From: JANJTB01 sp032027125
Lineage (GTDB): Bacteria; Bacteroidota; Ignavibacteria; Kapaibacteriales; UBA2268
DNA length: 64,000 nucleotides
NCBI GenBank assembly: GCA_032027125.1
Contig: JAVSMQ010000001.1
Coordinates: 858,196-922,195, forward strand
Direction: 5' to 3'
Part shown: positions 1 through 7,954 of the stretch, piece after piece
Position numbering within the stretch: the stretch's first letter is position 1
Layout of the letters: each line of letters begins with the position of its first letter
Program-made: the position numbers and the translations under genes
Notes under the pieces: model-generated
The model's input: only the letters and a program-made list of their open reading frames with translations
Database searches by the model: none
What the model was told of the DNA's origin: nothing

Positions 1-1
1 T

Positions 2-1216
2 TCAAAAAAAGATGATTTTATTTTTGCTGCAACCTGGAGTAACGGTATTATTTGTTACGATGTTTCTAAAAATTCCGCTGAGAAAAAGAATAAAGGAATA
101 ATTAATTCAAATGTAAATCAAATTGCTATAAATCAAAAAGGTAGTGTCTTTGCATCAACAGCAAGCGGAATATATCGAACAACAAATTCCGGAAGCAATT
201 GGGAGCAATTGGTTTTGCCATTCAGTTCGGATATTGAGAGTACTAAAATTTTATCCTCAAAATCAGGCAATATTTTTGCATCAAGCGAACTTGGCGTGCT
301 TCTATCAAAAGATGAAGGGCAAACATGGAATATTATTGAAAACCTTAATACAATCACTGAAATAAATACTTGTTTTGCAGAATCTGATGACGGTAGAATT
401 TATGCCGGTAACCGGTATTTACATTTTTCAGATGACAAAGGAGTTTCCTGGCAGACAATTGATTTGAATGTTTATGAAATTGTATCAATTGCTACTTATC
501 GGAATAAATATGTACTTATTGGTACTTATGATGAAGGTGTTTATTTTTCTGAAGATAAATGTAATTCATTTAGAAAATTACCTATTGATGTACCTGAAAA
601 TTATGGTACTATTGTCAATTTTAATTCCAATGGCAATTTGTTTATATGTATGAATGCCTGGCAGGGTGGTGATGCAGTTTTCAGGTCTATTGATACCGGT
701 AAAACATTCACAACTCTGGATTCACCAAATAATGGTGTGAGATTTATAAAGATTGATAATAATAATATCTTATATTATTCTACCGGTAATAATCAGATTT
801 ATTTTTCAAGGAATAATGGTGACAATTGGCTCCCATTAAATGATGATTCAATAGGTCCAATTTTAATTAATGATATTACTTTTGGTTATTATAATAATGC
901 TTATATTGGAACAAAATATGACGGTGTTTACAAAGCAGATTTTCTGACAAAAGTAAATCCTGAAGAGTTATTAAATCCTGTTGATAATAGAATTTTCCCA
1001 AATCCAGCTACCGATTTCATTGAAATAAATCTTAACAATGGGGCAAGTCCCAGTGCTTCTGACAGAGTGCAGATATTTGATTTATTAGGAATTGAGGTTA
1101 TGTCTGTAGGGACAGGGCTTGACCTGTCCACACAAAGAATAAACGTTTCGCATTTGCCCGCAGGTGTTTATTATATCAGGATTGGAGATAGAGTTGAGAA
1201 GTTTGTGAAAATGTAG
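2..1216 (+). CDS. Secreted Asp-box (sortilin/BNR-type) propeller protein with T9SS sorting domain, 5' partial
   Basis: The reading frame is open from base 2, so the gene begins left of the window; a TTG at 209 is only an internal codon. The visible 404 residues repeat Asp-box-like turns (SKDEGQTW, SDDKGVSW, STDTGKTF-like, SRNNGDNW), the mark of BNR/sortilin-type beta-propellers. The last about 80 residues form a type A T9SS C-terminal domain: a PNPATDF start, a VQIFDLLG strand, an LPAGVYYIRIG strand and a basic VEKFVKM end. By family knowledge the protein is exported by Sec and T9SS and anchored or released at the surface. Ligand and role are unknown. It is followed after 31 bp by another T9SS protein on the same strand. 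Confidence 0.85.
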   Translation, partial: SKKDDFIFAATWSNGIICYDVSKNSAEKKNKGIINSNVNQIAINQKGSVFASTASGIYRTTNSGSNWEQLVLPFSSDIESTKILSSKSGNIFASSELGVLLSKDEGQTWNIIENLNTITEINTCFAESDDGRIYAGNRYLHFSDDKGVSWQTIDLNVYEIVSIATYRNKYVLIGTYDEGVYFSEDKCNSFRKLPIDVPENYGTIVNFNSNGNLFICMNAWQGGDAVFRSIDTGKTFTTLDSPNNGVRFIKIDNNNILYYSTGNNQIYFSRNNGDNWLPLNDDSIGPILINDITFGYYNNAYIGTKYDGVYKADFLTKVNPEELLNPVDNRIFPNPATDFIEINLNNGASPSASDRVQIFDLLGIEVMSVGTGLDLSTQRINVSHLPAGVYYIRIGDRVEKFVKM

Positions 1217-1247
1217 AATTAAATTTAAATGATTTAAAAGGTGTGAA

Positions 1248-3605
1248 ATGAAAAAAATATTTATGATAATTATTATGCTGTTTTGTGCAAACATAATATT
1301 ATTTGCTGAATGGGAGCACAGATTCTCGACCAATAACTTTATTAATCATATTCAAATAAATGATGAATTATTTATGGGTAGGGAAAGTGGATTGACTAAA
1401 TTAAATACAAAAACCAACGAATATACAAATTATTCAATATTTAATTCAGCATTACCCGGTAATAATTTTAATTCGTTTCTTCAAATCAATAAGAGTGATT
1501 TACTGATAAGTACTAAACAAGGTCTTTGTTTATACAAAGATGGAAAAATTATAGTTAATGAAGCAATTTGTAAGGATTATCCTGATACCGATTCAAGAAA
1601 TCTTTACAAAGATGCTTTAGGAAGAATTTGGACGTTTTCTTCTCATCAAGTTCATTATTTTGATAAGGGAATTTGGAATACAATTAATCTGGAAGATTCT
1701 GTTTCGTACTCCTTTGATATTTGGGATTTGTCAATTACAAAAAATAGTGTTTGGGTTATGTACAATGATAACGAAAATACTGAAGCAAATTATTACAATA
1801 AAGATTTGAAAAATCTTCTGATTTGTGTGGCAATTATCAAGGATAAAAAAATCACACGTATATATGATTCAATTGATGAATTCCCTCAGAAAAATGGTGA
1901 TTATTCAATTTGCAGCTCGGGAGATGATATTTACTGGAAGTCTCAAAAAGAAATCTATAAATATGAAAACAATAATTGGGATGAAGTATATGATTTTGAT
2001 TATAATAATAATCAACCGGCAGCCGAACAGAAATTATTACAGGATGAAAAAGGTAATATCTGGTACACAGTTAGTGATGAGACAAGTTACACTGCATTTC
2101 CTGTCTGCTATGATGTCAAGACCGGGGCAACAACACCCTATTTAAATGTAGATGAAGAACAATGGATTCCTAAATTACATTTGTTTGATAAGAAGCATAT
2201 TGTGGCACAGTCACCAAACTGTTTTTATATTTTAAAAGATACCGGCTGGGTTAAAATTATAATTAGTAGTCTAAATTTAGCAAAAAATACTCGTATCGAA
2301 AAATTACTATTTATAGCCGGTAAGCTATATTTTAAAGTATCTGTAGGTTTATCTTTTGATGAAAATTTAATTTGTGCCGAGGGTGATAATATTTTGGTAT
2401 CCTTAAATCAAAATCTTCCATTTTCTAAACTTTCAAATGTAGAAATAAACAAGAATGGAAAAGGAATATATAGAGGAATCAATGTTTCTTACCAGTTACA
2501 ATTAGAAAATGATTCCGGTTTTGTTAGGCTTGATAATATGTCGGAAATGAAGACTTTGGAAAATGGTGAAGTATATTTTACCCAGAGAAATAACTTTTTA
2601 TATACCTGGGAAGGCAATAAAATAATTGAAAGGGATTTTGGATTTGCAGATAAAACCAGACCTGAGCTATTGAAATTCGATTTCTGTGGTGATTATATAA
2701 TTGGATTAGGACAATATAAATATCACGAAGACTCACTAAATATTTATCTATCAATATACGATACAAAAAAACAATCATTTAAATTATTTGATAAACACAG
2801 CTCTGATTTACCTGATTATTTTTTTACTTCCGGTGGAATCTCCTACCCTCGGGATACTATTCCGGTTGATATTGCAATAGACAAGGATTTTAATCCATGG
2901 ATATTAACCTCTGAATCACTATTCAAATTTTCCGAAAATGGTTCCGAATTTATTGAATTGGAATCAAATGATTCAATAGTTAACTGTCATAAAATACTTT
3001 ATGACCAAAATTCAAACGAAATTTTATTATATGATTCTTATCATAATCAACTTTATACAATAAATTATAATCAAAAGAATATCAATTCTATAGATTTATC
3101 AAATTCAGGGATAATTGGAAAAATTATAAAATTAAAGAAATTAATGGACTCTGATGTATGGGCATCTGATGAATTAGGATATTTATATAAATATGCAGGA
3201 AATGGTAAGTTTGATATTTTCGACTTACTAATAAATAATAGAAAAAATTTGAAAATTCCAATCAATGATTTTTCTTTAGATTTTAATCGTAATTTACATT
3301 TGGCAACAGATATTGGACTATTATCAAATAAAACAATTCTTTCTGATGTTGCCGAGAATTCAAATGTTTCAAGAGAAGGATTAAGTATCTACCCCAATCC
3401 GGCAGAAGATTATATTACAATCCAAACTTCGGAAGTTTTGGAAACTTCCGAAGTTTCAAAAGTGCAGATATTTGATATTTTGGGCTTAGAAGTAGGTCAA
3501 TCATCCCTGATTGACGGCAACATTTGGATAAATGTCTCGAATCTTCAGTCAGGTGTATATTTTATCAGAATCGGAGATAAAGTAGAGAAGTTTGTGAAGA
3601 TGTAA
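1248..3605 (+). CDS. Secreted two-component-regulator-type propeller protein with T9SS sorting domain
   Basis: The 785-residue protein starts at an ATG with a clear Sec signal peptide (MKKIF, then a hydrophobic run to about residue 20). The body is rich in Tyr, Asn and Asp and has repeated short strands such as IWTFSSHQV, NIWYTVSDE and VWASDELGYLYKY, resembling the ligand-binding propellers of hybrid sensor kinases, but no kinase follows. The C-terminus (from SIYPNPAEDYI) is a T9SS type A sorting domain ending VEKFVKM. Within it lies a perfect DNA hairpin (3424-3456) shared with the next gene. Likely surface or extracellular; substrate unknown. Confidence 0.85.
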   Translation: MKKIFMIIIMLFCANIILFAEWEHRFSTNNFINHIQINDELFMGRESGLTKLNTKTNEYTNYSIFNSALPGNNFNSFLQINKSDLLISTKQGLCLYKDGKIIVNEAICKDYPDTDSRNLYKDALGRIWTFSSHQVHYFDKGIWNTINLEDSVSYSFDIWDLSITKNSVWVMYNDNENTEANYYNKDLKNLLICVAIIKDKKITRIYDSIDEFPQKNGDYSICSSGDDIYWKSQKEIYKYENNNWDEVYDFDYNNNQPAAEQKLLQDEKGNIWYTVSDETSYTAFPVCYDVKTGATTPYLNVDEEQWIPKLHLFDKKHIVAQSPNCFYILKDTGWVKIIISSLNLAKNTRIEKLLFIAGKLYFKVSVGLSFDENLICAEGDNILVSLNQNLPFSKLSNVEINKNGKGIYRGINVSYQLQLENDSGFVRLDNMSEMKTLENGEVYFTQRNNFLYTWEGNKIIERDFGFADKTRPELLKFDFCGDYIIGLGQYKYHEDSLNIYLSIYDTKKQSFKLFDKHSSDLPDYFFTSGGISYPRDTIPVDIAIDKDFNPWILTSESLFKFSENGSEFIELESNDSIVNCHKILYDQNSNEILLYDSYHNQLYTINYNQKNINSIDLSNSGIIGKIIKLKKLMDSDVWASDELGYLYKYAGNGKFDIFDLLINNRKNLKIPINDFSLDFNRNLHLATDIGLLSNKTILSDVAENSNVSREGLSIYPNPAEDYITIQTSEVLETSEVSKVQIFDILGLEVGQSSLIDGNIWINVSNLQSGVYFIRIGDKVEKFVKM
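3424..3456. repeat. Perfect 15-bp inverted repeat inside a T9SS domain coding sequence
   Basis: Arms 3424-3438 (AAACTTCGGAAGTTT) and 3442-3456 (AAACTTCCGAAGTTT) are exact reverse complements around a 3-nt loop TGG. The element stays in frame and encodes TSEVLETSEVS. The same hairpin recurs in the neighbouring gene around 4857-4889, where the right arm is complete and the first four bases of the left arm are masked. Confidence 0.9.
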
Positions 3606-3853
3606 ATCAATTGTCTGAACCTTTGATTGTACCTGATTTGAATGATTTTTTTGATTAATTAATTCAATTCTTAATCAGATTAATCAGGAAAATCAGCTGA
3701 AATCAAGGTTCAGACAATCTAATCTGATTAATCAAAGGTTCAGACTGTTCAATCATATTTAATCTGATTAATCAAAGGTTCAGACGATTGTAAGATTCTC
3801 GAAATCATAAAGTCATTTTTTCGGAAAATATAAATTTAACATAGAGGTATGAA
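3606..3853. repeat. Intergenic array of GGTTCAGAC-type repeats
   Basis: The gap between two T9SS genes is filled by a repeat family. TCTGAACC occurs just after the stop codon, and AATCAAGGTTCAGAC or AATCAAAGGTTCAGAC occurs three times downstream, twice preceded by TAATCTGATT. The opposed ends (TCTGAACC...GGTTCAGAC) make it MITE-like. Relatives lie at about 5100-5170, 6763-6898 and 62930-62960. No gene is visible in it. Confidence 0.7.
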
Positions 3854-5038
3854 ATGAAGAGCATATTTATTAGTTTAATTTTATTGGTTTTTATTATAAC
3901 AAATTTATCAGTATCAAATGATATTTTGGAATCCCAAAGTAATAAAGATGGAAATAATGTGATATTAAACTTAATTTCCAATTCAGAAGATTGGGGTGAA
4001 AGACTTGTTGACCCGAATTTTTATATTAAAAAAGGAGGTACATATCAATACTCTCCTTATCCATCAGATAGTGGTGTAATAAAAATTGTAAATACCGGTA
4101 CGGAAGTAATCAATCTTTCAAAACCGGAAATAATCTCTGATATCAAAGGAAATAGTTTTATATATTCATTTGATGGCAGGTCATTGACTGAGCCGGGATT
4201 ATTAGGCCAAATATTATCAGGCAGACAAATACAACCCGGTGATTCGCTTGTGATTTCGGTTGTTTTTGACCCGAAAGTCAATGGTTTTCACGAATTAATT
4301 ATAAAGTTTCCGAATAATGGTTTTGACACTCCTACATCTATACTCAGGGGAATGGGAGTTTTTCCGAAAACTTCAACAAACGATTTGGATTTCGGTATTG
4401 TAGAAATTGGTTCGGATGCAGTTGAAAAAACTGTAAATTTCAATATAGTTAACTGGGAAAATGATTATCCCCTTACCATCACAGGTTTTGAATTTAAAGA
4501 AACAGTCGGAGATGGGAATTTCACATTTAAAACTAATAATATTTATGACAAAAACGGCAATTTATTATCTCTTCCCCTAACTCTTGAACCGGGTAATTAT
4601 ATTACTGTTACCGGAGAATTTAAACCATTGCAGGAAGGTACTTTCACTGCAACATTGACTACAGTCAGTAATGCTGAAATTGAGGCTGTTTCAATTTGGA
4701 CAGGAGGCGGAAAAATAACCGGAGTAGAAAATGATGAATTATACGGTAACTCATTAATTTCTCCTAATCCGGCAGAAGATTATATTACNNNNCNNNNNTN
4801 NNNANNTNNNNNNNNNTNNGANNNNNNNANNGNNNANNTNNNNNATATTNNNNNCNNANNTTCGGAAGTTTTGGAAACTTCCGAAGTTTCAAAAGTGCAG
4901 ATATTTGATATTTTGGGCTTAGAAGTAGGTCAATCATCCCTGATTGACGGCAACATTCGGATAAATGTCTCGAATCTTCAGTCAGGTGTATATTTCATAA
5001 AGATTGGAGAGAGAGTAGAGAAATTTGTGAAGATGTGA
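3854..5038 (+). CDS. Secreted Ig-like protein with T9SS sorting domain, interrupted by an N block
   Basis: The protein is about 394 residues, starting at an ATG with a signal peptide (MKSIFISLILLVFIITNLSVS). The middle (about residues 65-290) carries all-beta, Ig-like or choice-of-anchor-type features: VNTGTEVINLSKPEI, PGDSLVISVVFDPKVNG and a second FKPLQEGTFTATL unit, matching ASPM/SPD-2/Hydin-like domains. The C-terminus is a T9SS type A domain almost identical at DNA level to that of the gene before it. Seventy-two ambiguous bases (4789-4860) fall in this domain; frame is kept across them, but the length there is doubtful. Confidence 0.8.
   Translation: MKSIFISLILLVFIITNLSVSNDILESQSNKDGNNVILNLISNSEDWGERLVDPNFYIKKGGTYQYSPYPSDSGVIKIVNTGTEVINLSKPEIISDIKGNSFIYSFDGRSLTEPGLLGQILSGRQIQPGDSLVISVVFDPKVNGFHELIIKFPNNGFDTPTSILRGMGVFPKTSTNDLDFGIVEIGSDAVEKTVNFNIVNWENDYPLTITGFEFKETVGDGNFTFKTNNIYDKNGNLLSLPLTLEPGNYITVTGEFKPLQEGTFTATLTTVSNAEIEAVSIWTGGGKITGVENDELYGNSLISPNPAEDYIXXXXXXXXXXXXXXXXXXXXIXXXXSEVLETSEVSKVQIFDILGLEVGQSSLIDGNIRINVSNLQSGVYFIKIGERVEKFVKM
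4789..4860. other. Ambiguous-base block in a T9SS domain (assembly merge)
   Basis: Of 72 positions, 18 are called bases. Aligned from the preceding shared ATTAC to 3419-3490 in the neighbouring gene, all 18 agree with that paralogous sequence. About a quarter called is what a strict consensus of two unrelated or offset sequences would leave. The block therefore looks like a merged repeat copy, not random low quality, and the surplus 72 bp may be artificial. Confidence 0.75.
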
Positions 5039-5043
5039 ATTTG

Positions 5044-5099
5044 TCAGTCTGAGCGAAGTCGAAGACAAAGGCACATTTCGACTTCGCTCAATGTGACAG
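5044..5099. repeat. CTGAGCGAAGTCGAAG-type palindromic repeat
   Basis: The left half GTCAGTCTGAGCGAAGTCGA is answered on the other side by CACATTTCGACTTCGCTCAATGTGAC-like sequence, giving a long stem. Related copies lie at 28549-28623 and 43504-43612, and a fragment lies at about 6668-6700. It sits directly after the stop of a T9SS gene and before a convergent gene, so it could also act as a transcription-termination hairpin. Confidence 0.7.
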
Positions 5100-5182
5100 A
5101 TGTTTTGATTAAGCTGAATTCAAAATCAAAGTAATCATTTTAATCAGGTACAATCAAAGGTTCAGACAGTTTGTGACAGAAT

Positions 5183-5848
5183 TCAAATATCTCTTCCGTT
5201 ATCATATATTAAATAATTATTATATTTTGCCGGGTTTACATTTGTCCAGATTCTTTTGCCGATATCACAGTATTTGGAAACCAAATGATATAATTCATTG
5301 CCTTTTGTGATACGCTCAATGGTCTTTTCCTGCCTCAAACTTTCCTTTTCCGAAGCCTCACTAATTGCTGCGTTAAGTTCTTGAATCTTTGTTTCAAAAT
5401 TATCAAGCATCGTCTGGGTTAACCCTTCAGTTGAAAGTTCTGCAAGATTTTCGGTCATAAAAGCATGGATTGTTCTTACCCGCGTTGCATAAGATTCAAT
5501 AGTAATTTTGGACAAATCCGTGATTCCAAGACTTCTGTATTTTGGTGATTTTTTGCCCCATTTTAAATCAACACGCATCGCCAAAGATTTGATAATTGTC
5601 TGCAATTCATTGATAATATTATTTCTTTCTTCGACAGCCGACAAATAATTCTCCTGAATATAACTATCTGTCGGAAAAACCTTAAAAGCATCAACTAATG
5701 TCTTTAGCTCTTCTACTTTTTCTAAAGTAACACCATAATTCTCAAATTCTGCAATATCTTTTGTAATCAAATCACATAAATATCTTGCAAATACTGATAA
5801 TTTTGAATCCGGAAACATGTATTCTCTATACAATCTCTTGCCTGCCAT
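5183..5848 (-). CDS. Conserved-looking hypothetical helical protein
   Basis: The 221-residue protein starts at ATG (MAGKRLYREYMF). It has no signal peptide or membrane segment. It is strongly helical, with heptad-like stretches around residues 65-95 (NNIINELQTIIKSLAMRV) and 135-175 (LDNFETKIQELNAAISEASEKESLRQEKTIERI, shown here as a description of one long helix). I do not recognise the family. It stands alone, convergent with the T9SS gene to its left and followed upstream by about 1 kb of repeats, which suits an accessory locus. Confidence 0.7.
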   Translation of the reverse strand: MAGKRLYREYMFPDSKLSVFARYLCDLITKDIAEFENYGVTLEKVEELKTLVDAFKVFPTDSYIQENYLSAVEERNNIINELQTIIKSLAMRVDLKWGKKSPKYRSLGITDLSKITIESYATRVRTIHAFMTENLAELSTEGLTQTMLDNFETKIQELNAAISEASEKESLRQEKTIERITKGNELYHLVSKYCDIGKRIWTNVNPAKYNNYLIYDNGRDI

Positions 5849-5979
5849 AAATTTTTTCCTTTAAAATTGAATTTACCTTATATTTTTTAAATCAAATACA
5901 TTTAAAATATCTTTTCATCAAGTCCAATAACAATAAAAACTACTTAAATATAGAATTAATCTATTCTATTATACAAATA

Positions 5980-6170
5980 AACTATTCAGTTACTAAATTA
6001 TTTTATTCTATCATAGAATTTCTTTATTACATCATACTTTTTCTGTATTCTATCATACTTTTTCTGTATTCTATCATTGATTTTTAGTATTCTATCATAC
6101 TTTTTCTGTATTCTATCATTTAATTTCTCTTTTCTATCATTAATTTTCTGTAATATTATTCAATGATAGA
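5980..6170. repeat. Degenerate tandem repeat with unit ATTCTATCATACTTTTTCTGT
   Basis: A unit of about 21 bp (TTCTATCAT plus a T-rich tail) recurs roughly six times with varying spacing, alternating with ACATCATACTTTTTCTGTA. The wider 5849-6907 interval is gene-free and very AT-rich; it holds this array, the adapter-bearing duplication at 6302-6540, a T9SS domain remnant and a GGTTCAGAC repeat. No protein-coding signal is seen on either strand. Confidence 0.7.
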
Positions 6171-6301
6171 ATAGTTTAATTATATAATAGAATAATATTA
6201 TTTTTCACAATATTTGATTGATTAGTCATAAATGAATATTATAATTATATTTAATAAGAATATTAATATATTAGAATTTTAATATGTAATAATGAGATAT
6301 A

Positions 6302-6540
6302 TTATACACATCTAGATGTGTATAAGAGACAGCTATTCAGTTGCTAAATTATTTTATTCTATCATAGAATTTCTTTATTACATCATACTTTTTCTGTATT
6401 CTATCATACTTCTGTCTCTTATACACATCTAGATGTGTATAAGAGACAGATATTTGATTGATTAGTCATAAATGAATATTATAATTATATTTAATAAGAA
6501 TATTAATATATTAGAATTTTAATATGTAATAATGAGATAT
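6302..6540. other. Library artefact: Tn5/Nextera mosaic ends plus duplicated flanks
   Basis: The 19-bp mosaic end AGATGTGTATAAGAGACAG is present at 6314-6332 and 6431-6449. Its reverse complement is at 6412-6430, making a perfect 38-bp palindrome, and a truncated copy is at 6302-6313. The bases between (6333-6411) repeat 5982-6060 with one mismatch seen, and those after (6450-6540) repeat 6210-6300. This is tagmentation adapter carried into the contig, not a mobile element of the organism; the true join is probably 6300 to 6541. Confidence 0.95.
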
Positions 6541-6712
6541 AAATTTATTATAGCGTATTATTATATAAATTTAGTAGATTAGATTTATTTAATATTGTAG
6601 ATGAATAGTAGTACGTTTGAGTTGTCTGGATATTCTTAAAGACTATATAGACGCATTTCTACTAAGTTTACCCTGAGTTTATCGAAGGGCTCAATGTGAC
6701 AGAACTTAATTC

Positions 6713-6754
6713 ATCAAAATTGGAAATAGAGTAGAGAAGTTTGTGAAGATGTGA
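6713..6754 (+). pseudogene. Remnant of a T9SS sorting domain 3' end
   Basis: The frame reads IKIGNRVEKFVKM followed by a TGA stop, the same ending as the three T9SS genes at the left of the window. Nothing upstream continues the domain; a CTGAGTTTATCGAAGGGCTC-type repeat lies immediately before. It is either a decayed gene tail or a tail carried along with the repeats. Confidence 0.65.
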
Positions 6755-6762
6755 GAATTTTT

Positions 6763-6898
6763 GTCTGAACCGGGATTTTTGGGATTGATTGGATTTTTGA
6801 GATTAAAAAGAATTTAAAATCCCAAAAATCCTGTTAATCCAATGAATCACGGTTCAGACAGTTTAATCAAAATAATCTGATTAATCAAAGGTTCAGAC
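6763..6898. repeat. MITE-like repeat with GTCTGAACC/GGTTCAGAC ends
   Basis: GTCTGAACCG at 6763-6772 pairs with CGGTTCAGAC at 6850-6859. Inside them GGGATTTTTGGGATT is answered by AATCCCAAAAATCC. A further TAATCTGATTAATCAAAGGTTCAGAC-type unit ends at 6898. It starts nine bases after the T9SS-domain remnant stop codon. Confidence 0.7.
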
Positions 6899-6907
6899 TA
6901 TTTCATT

Positions 6908-7900
6908 TTAATCTGTAATTTCTTTCAGATTACCGGCTATTTCCAGACCGGCGAAATTACCTTGACCGGCAAATATAATTCTGGAACCTTTTTTAGTCTG
7001 CTGGGTTAATTCAACATCAATTTCGGATAATAGTGTTTCGTGAACCCTGCCCTCGACCATCTCGTTATTATAGGGAGCATGCAGCATACCGGAAGAATTC
7101 TTTTTTGCTGACACTTTGAGCAGCAGCAGACGGTCCTTTACAAAAAATGATACAGTATTTTCTGTCACAAGGAGGTCGGACAGTTTGGCACCTGTGTAGG
7201 TTGCAAATCTGTAAAGACGCTCACCAACCATCAAACCGCAGATAAAACCTCTGAAATGACTGCCAATCCAAGGAATTCTTGCTATGGAACAAAAGAAAGA
7301 TACTTCGATATTTTCAAAATTATTTGACTGCATCCAGATATATGAACTTGGAAACGATTTTCCCCAATCTTTTTCTATGTATCCTTTTCCGAAAGTAAAA
7401 AGATAAATATTGCTGTTAATCAGAACCTTCCCCCGGACGCGGTGATTCATGCTGATTATTCCGTGATTACATTCCATAAAAGGTACAAAAGAATACCAGC
7501 CCATTACTCCCGGGGAAATTTTTGTAGAGTGCCACGGCATCAAACCCTTGAAATTTAATTCCCCATAAGCCCGAAAGTCCTGCTGCTCAATATCTATAAA
7601 AATCCTTTCATCGCTGAACGAACAATTGCCGATAATTAACTCGAATTTATCTTTTTGAGCAATGAACTGACTTTTATCAAATTTGATATAATGTGTTTCT
7701 CTGGTCAGACCGTCAATAAATTGAATAAAGGCATGTTCCTTACCGGTTTTGGATGATTTGATAATTCCCGGAATGACAGATAAAATACTTTTACCGTCTT
7801 CACTGACACATTTGAAATACCAGCCTTCAAAAAAGTTGTCATTTTTGTTTCTGCCGTGATACTGCTCAGGATGCCAAATCCTCTTTATCGAATCAAACAT
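6908..7900 (-). CDS. Tocopherol-cyclase-like family protein
   Basis: The 330-residue protein begins MFDSIKRIWHPEQYHG and continues with FFEGWYFK, the N-terminal signature of the tocopherol cyclase-like family (PF14249). The middle has KGYIEKDWGKSFPSSYIWMQ, matching the conserved EKDWG(K/R)xFP element of that family (about residues 175-190). No signal peptide or membrane helix is evident. Plant members close the chromanol ring of vitamin E, but bacterial members outside cyanobacteria are uncharacterised, and no tocopherol genes are near. It is followed downstream by repeats and preceded by a DUF2723 gene 54 bp away on the same strand, so the two may be co-transcribed. Confidence 0.8.
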   Translation of the reverse strand: MFDSIKRIWHPEQYHGRNKNDNFFEGWYFKCVSEDGKSILSVIPGIIKSSKTGKEHAFIQFIDGLTRETHYIKFDKSQFIAQKDKFELIIGNCSFSDERIFIDIEQQDFRAYGELNFKGLMPWHSTKISPGVMGWYSFVPFMECNHGIISMNHRVRGKVLINSNIYLFTFGKGYIEKDWGKSFPSSYIWMQSNNFENIEVSFFCSIARIPWIGSHFRGFICGLMVGERLYRFATYTGAKLSDLLVTENTVSFFVKDRLLLLKVSAKKNSSGMLHAPYNNEMVEGRVHETLLSEIDVELTQQTKKGSRIIFAGQGNFAGLEIAGNLKEITD

Positions 7901-7954
7901 ATTTGTAAATCAATTGAAATAAATAACTTAGTGACGATATTCCCGGGTATAATT

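Noticed and set aside
6302..6450. Natural transposon with 19-bp inverted ends
   Set aside because: The ends are exactly the engineered Tn5 mosaic end used in library making, and there is no transposase; flanks are duplicated assembly sequence.
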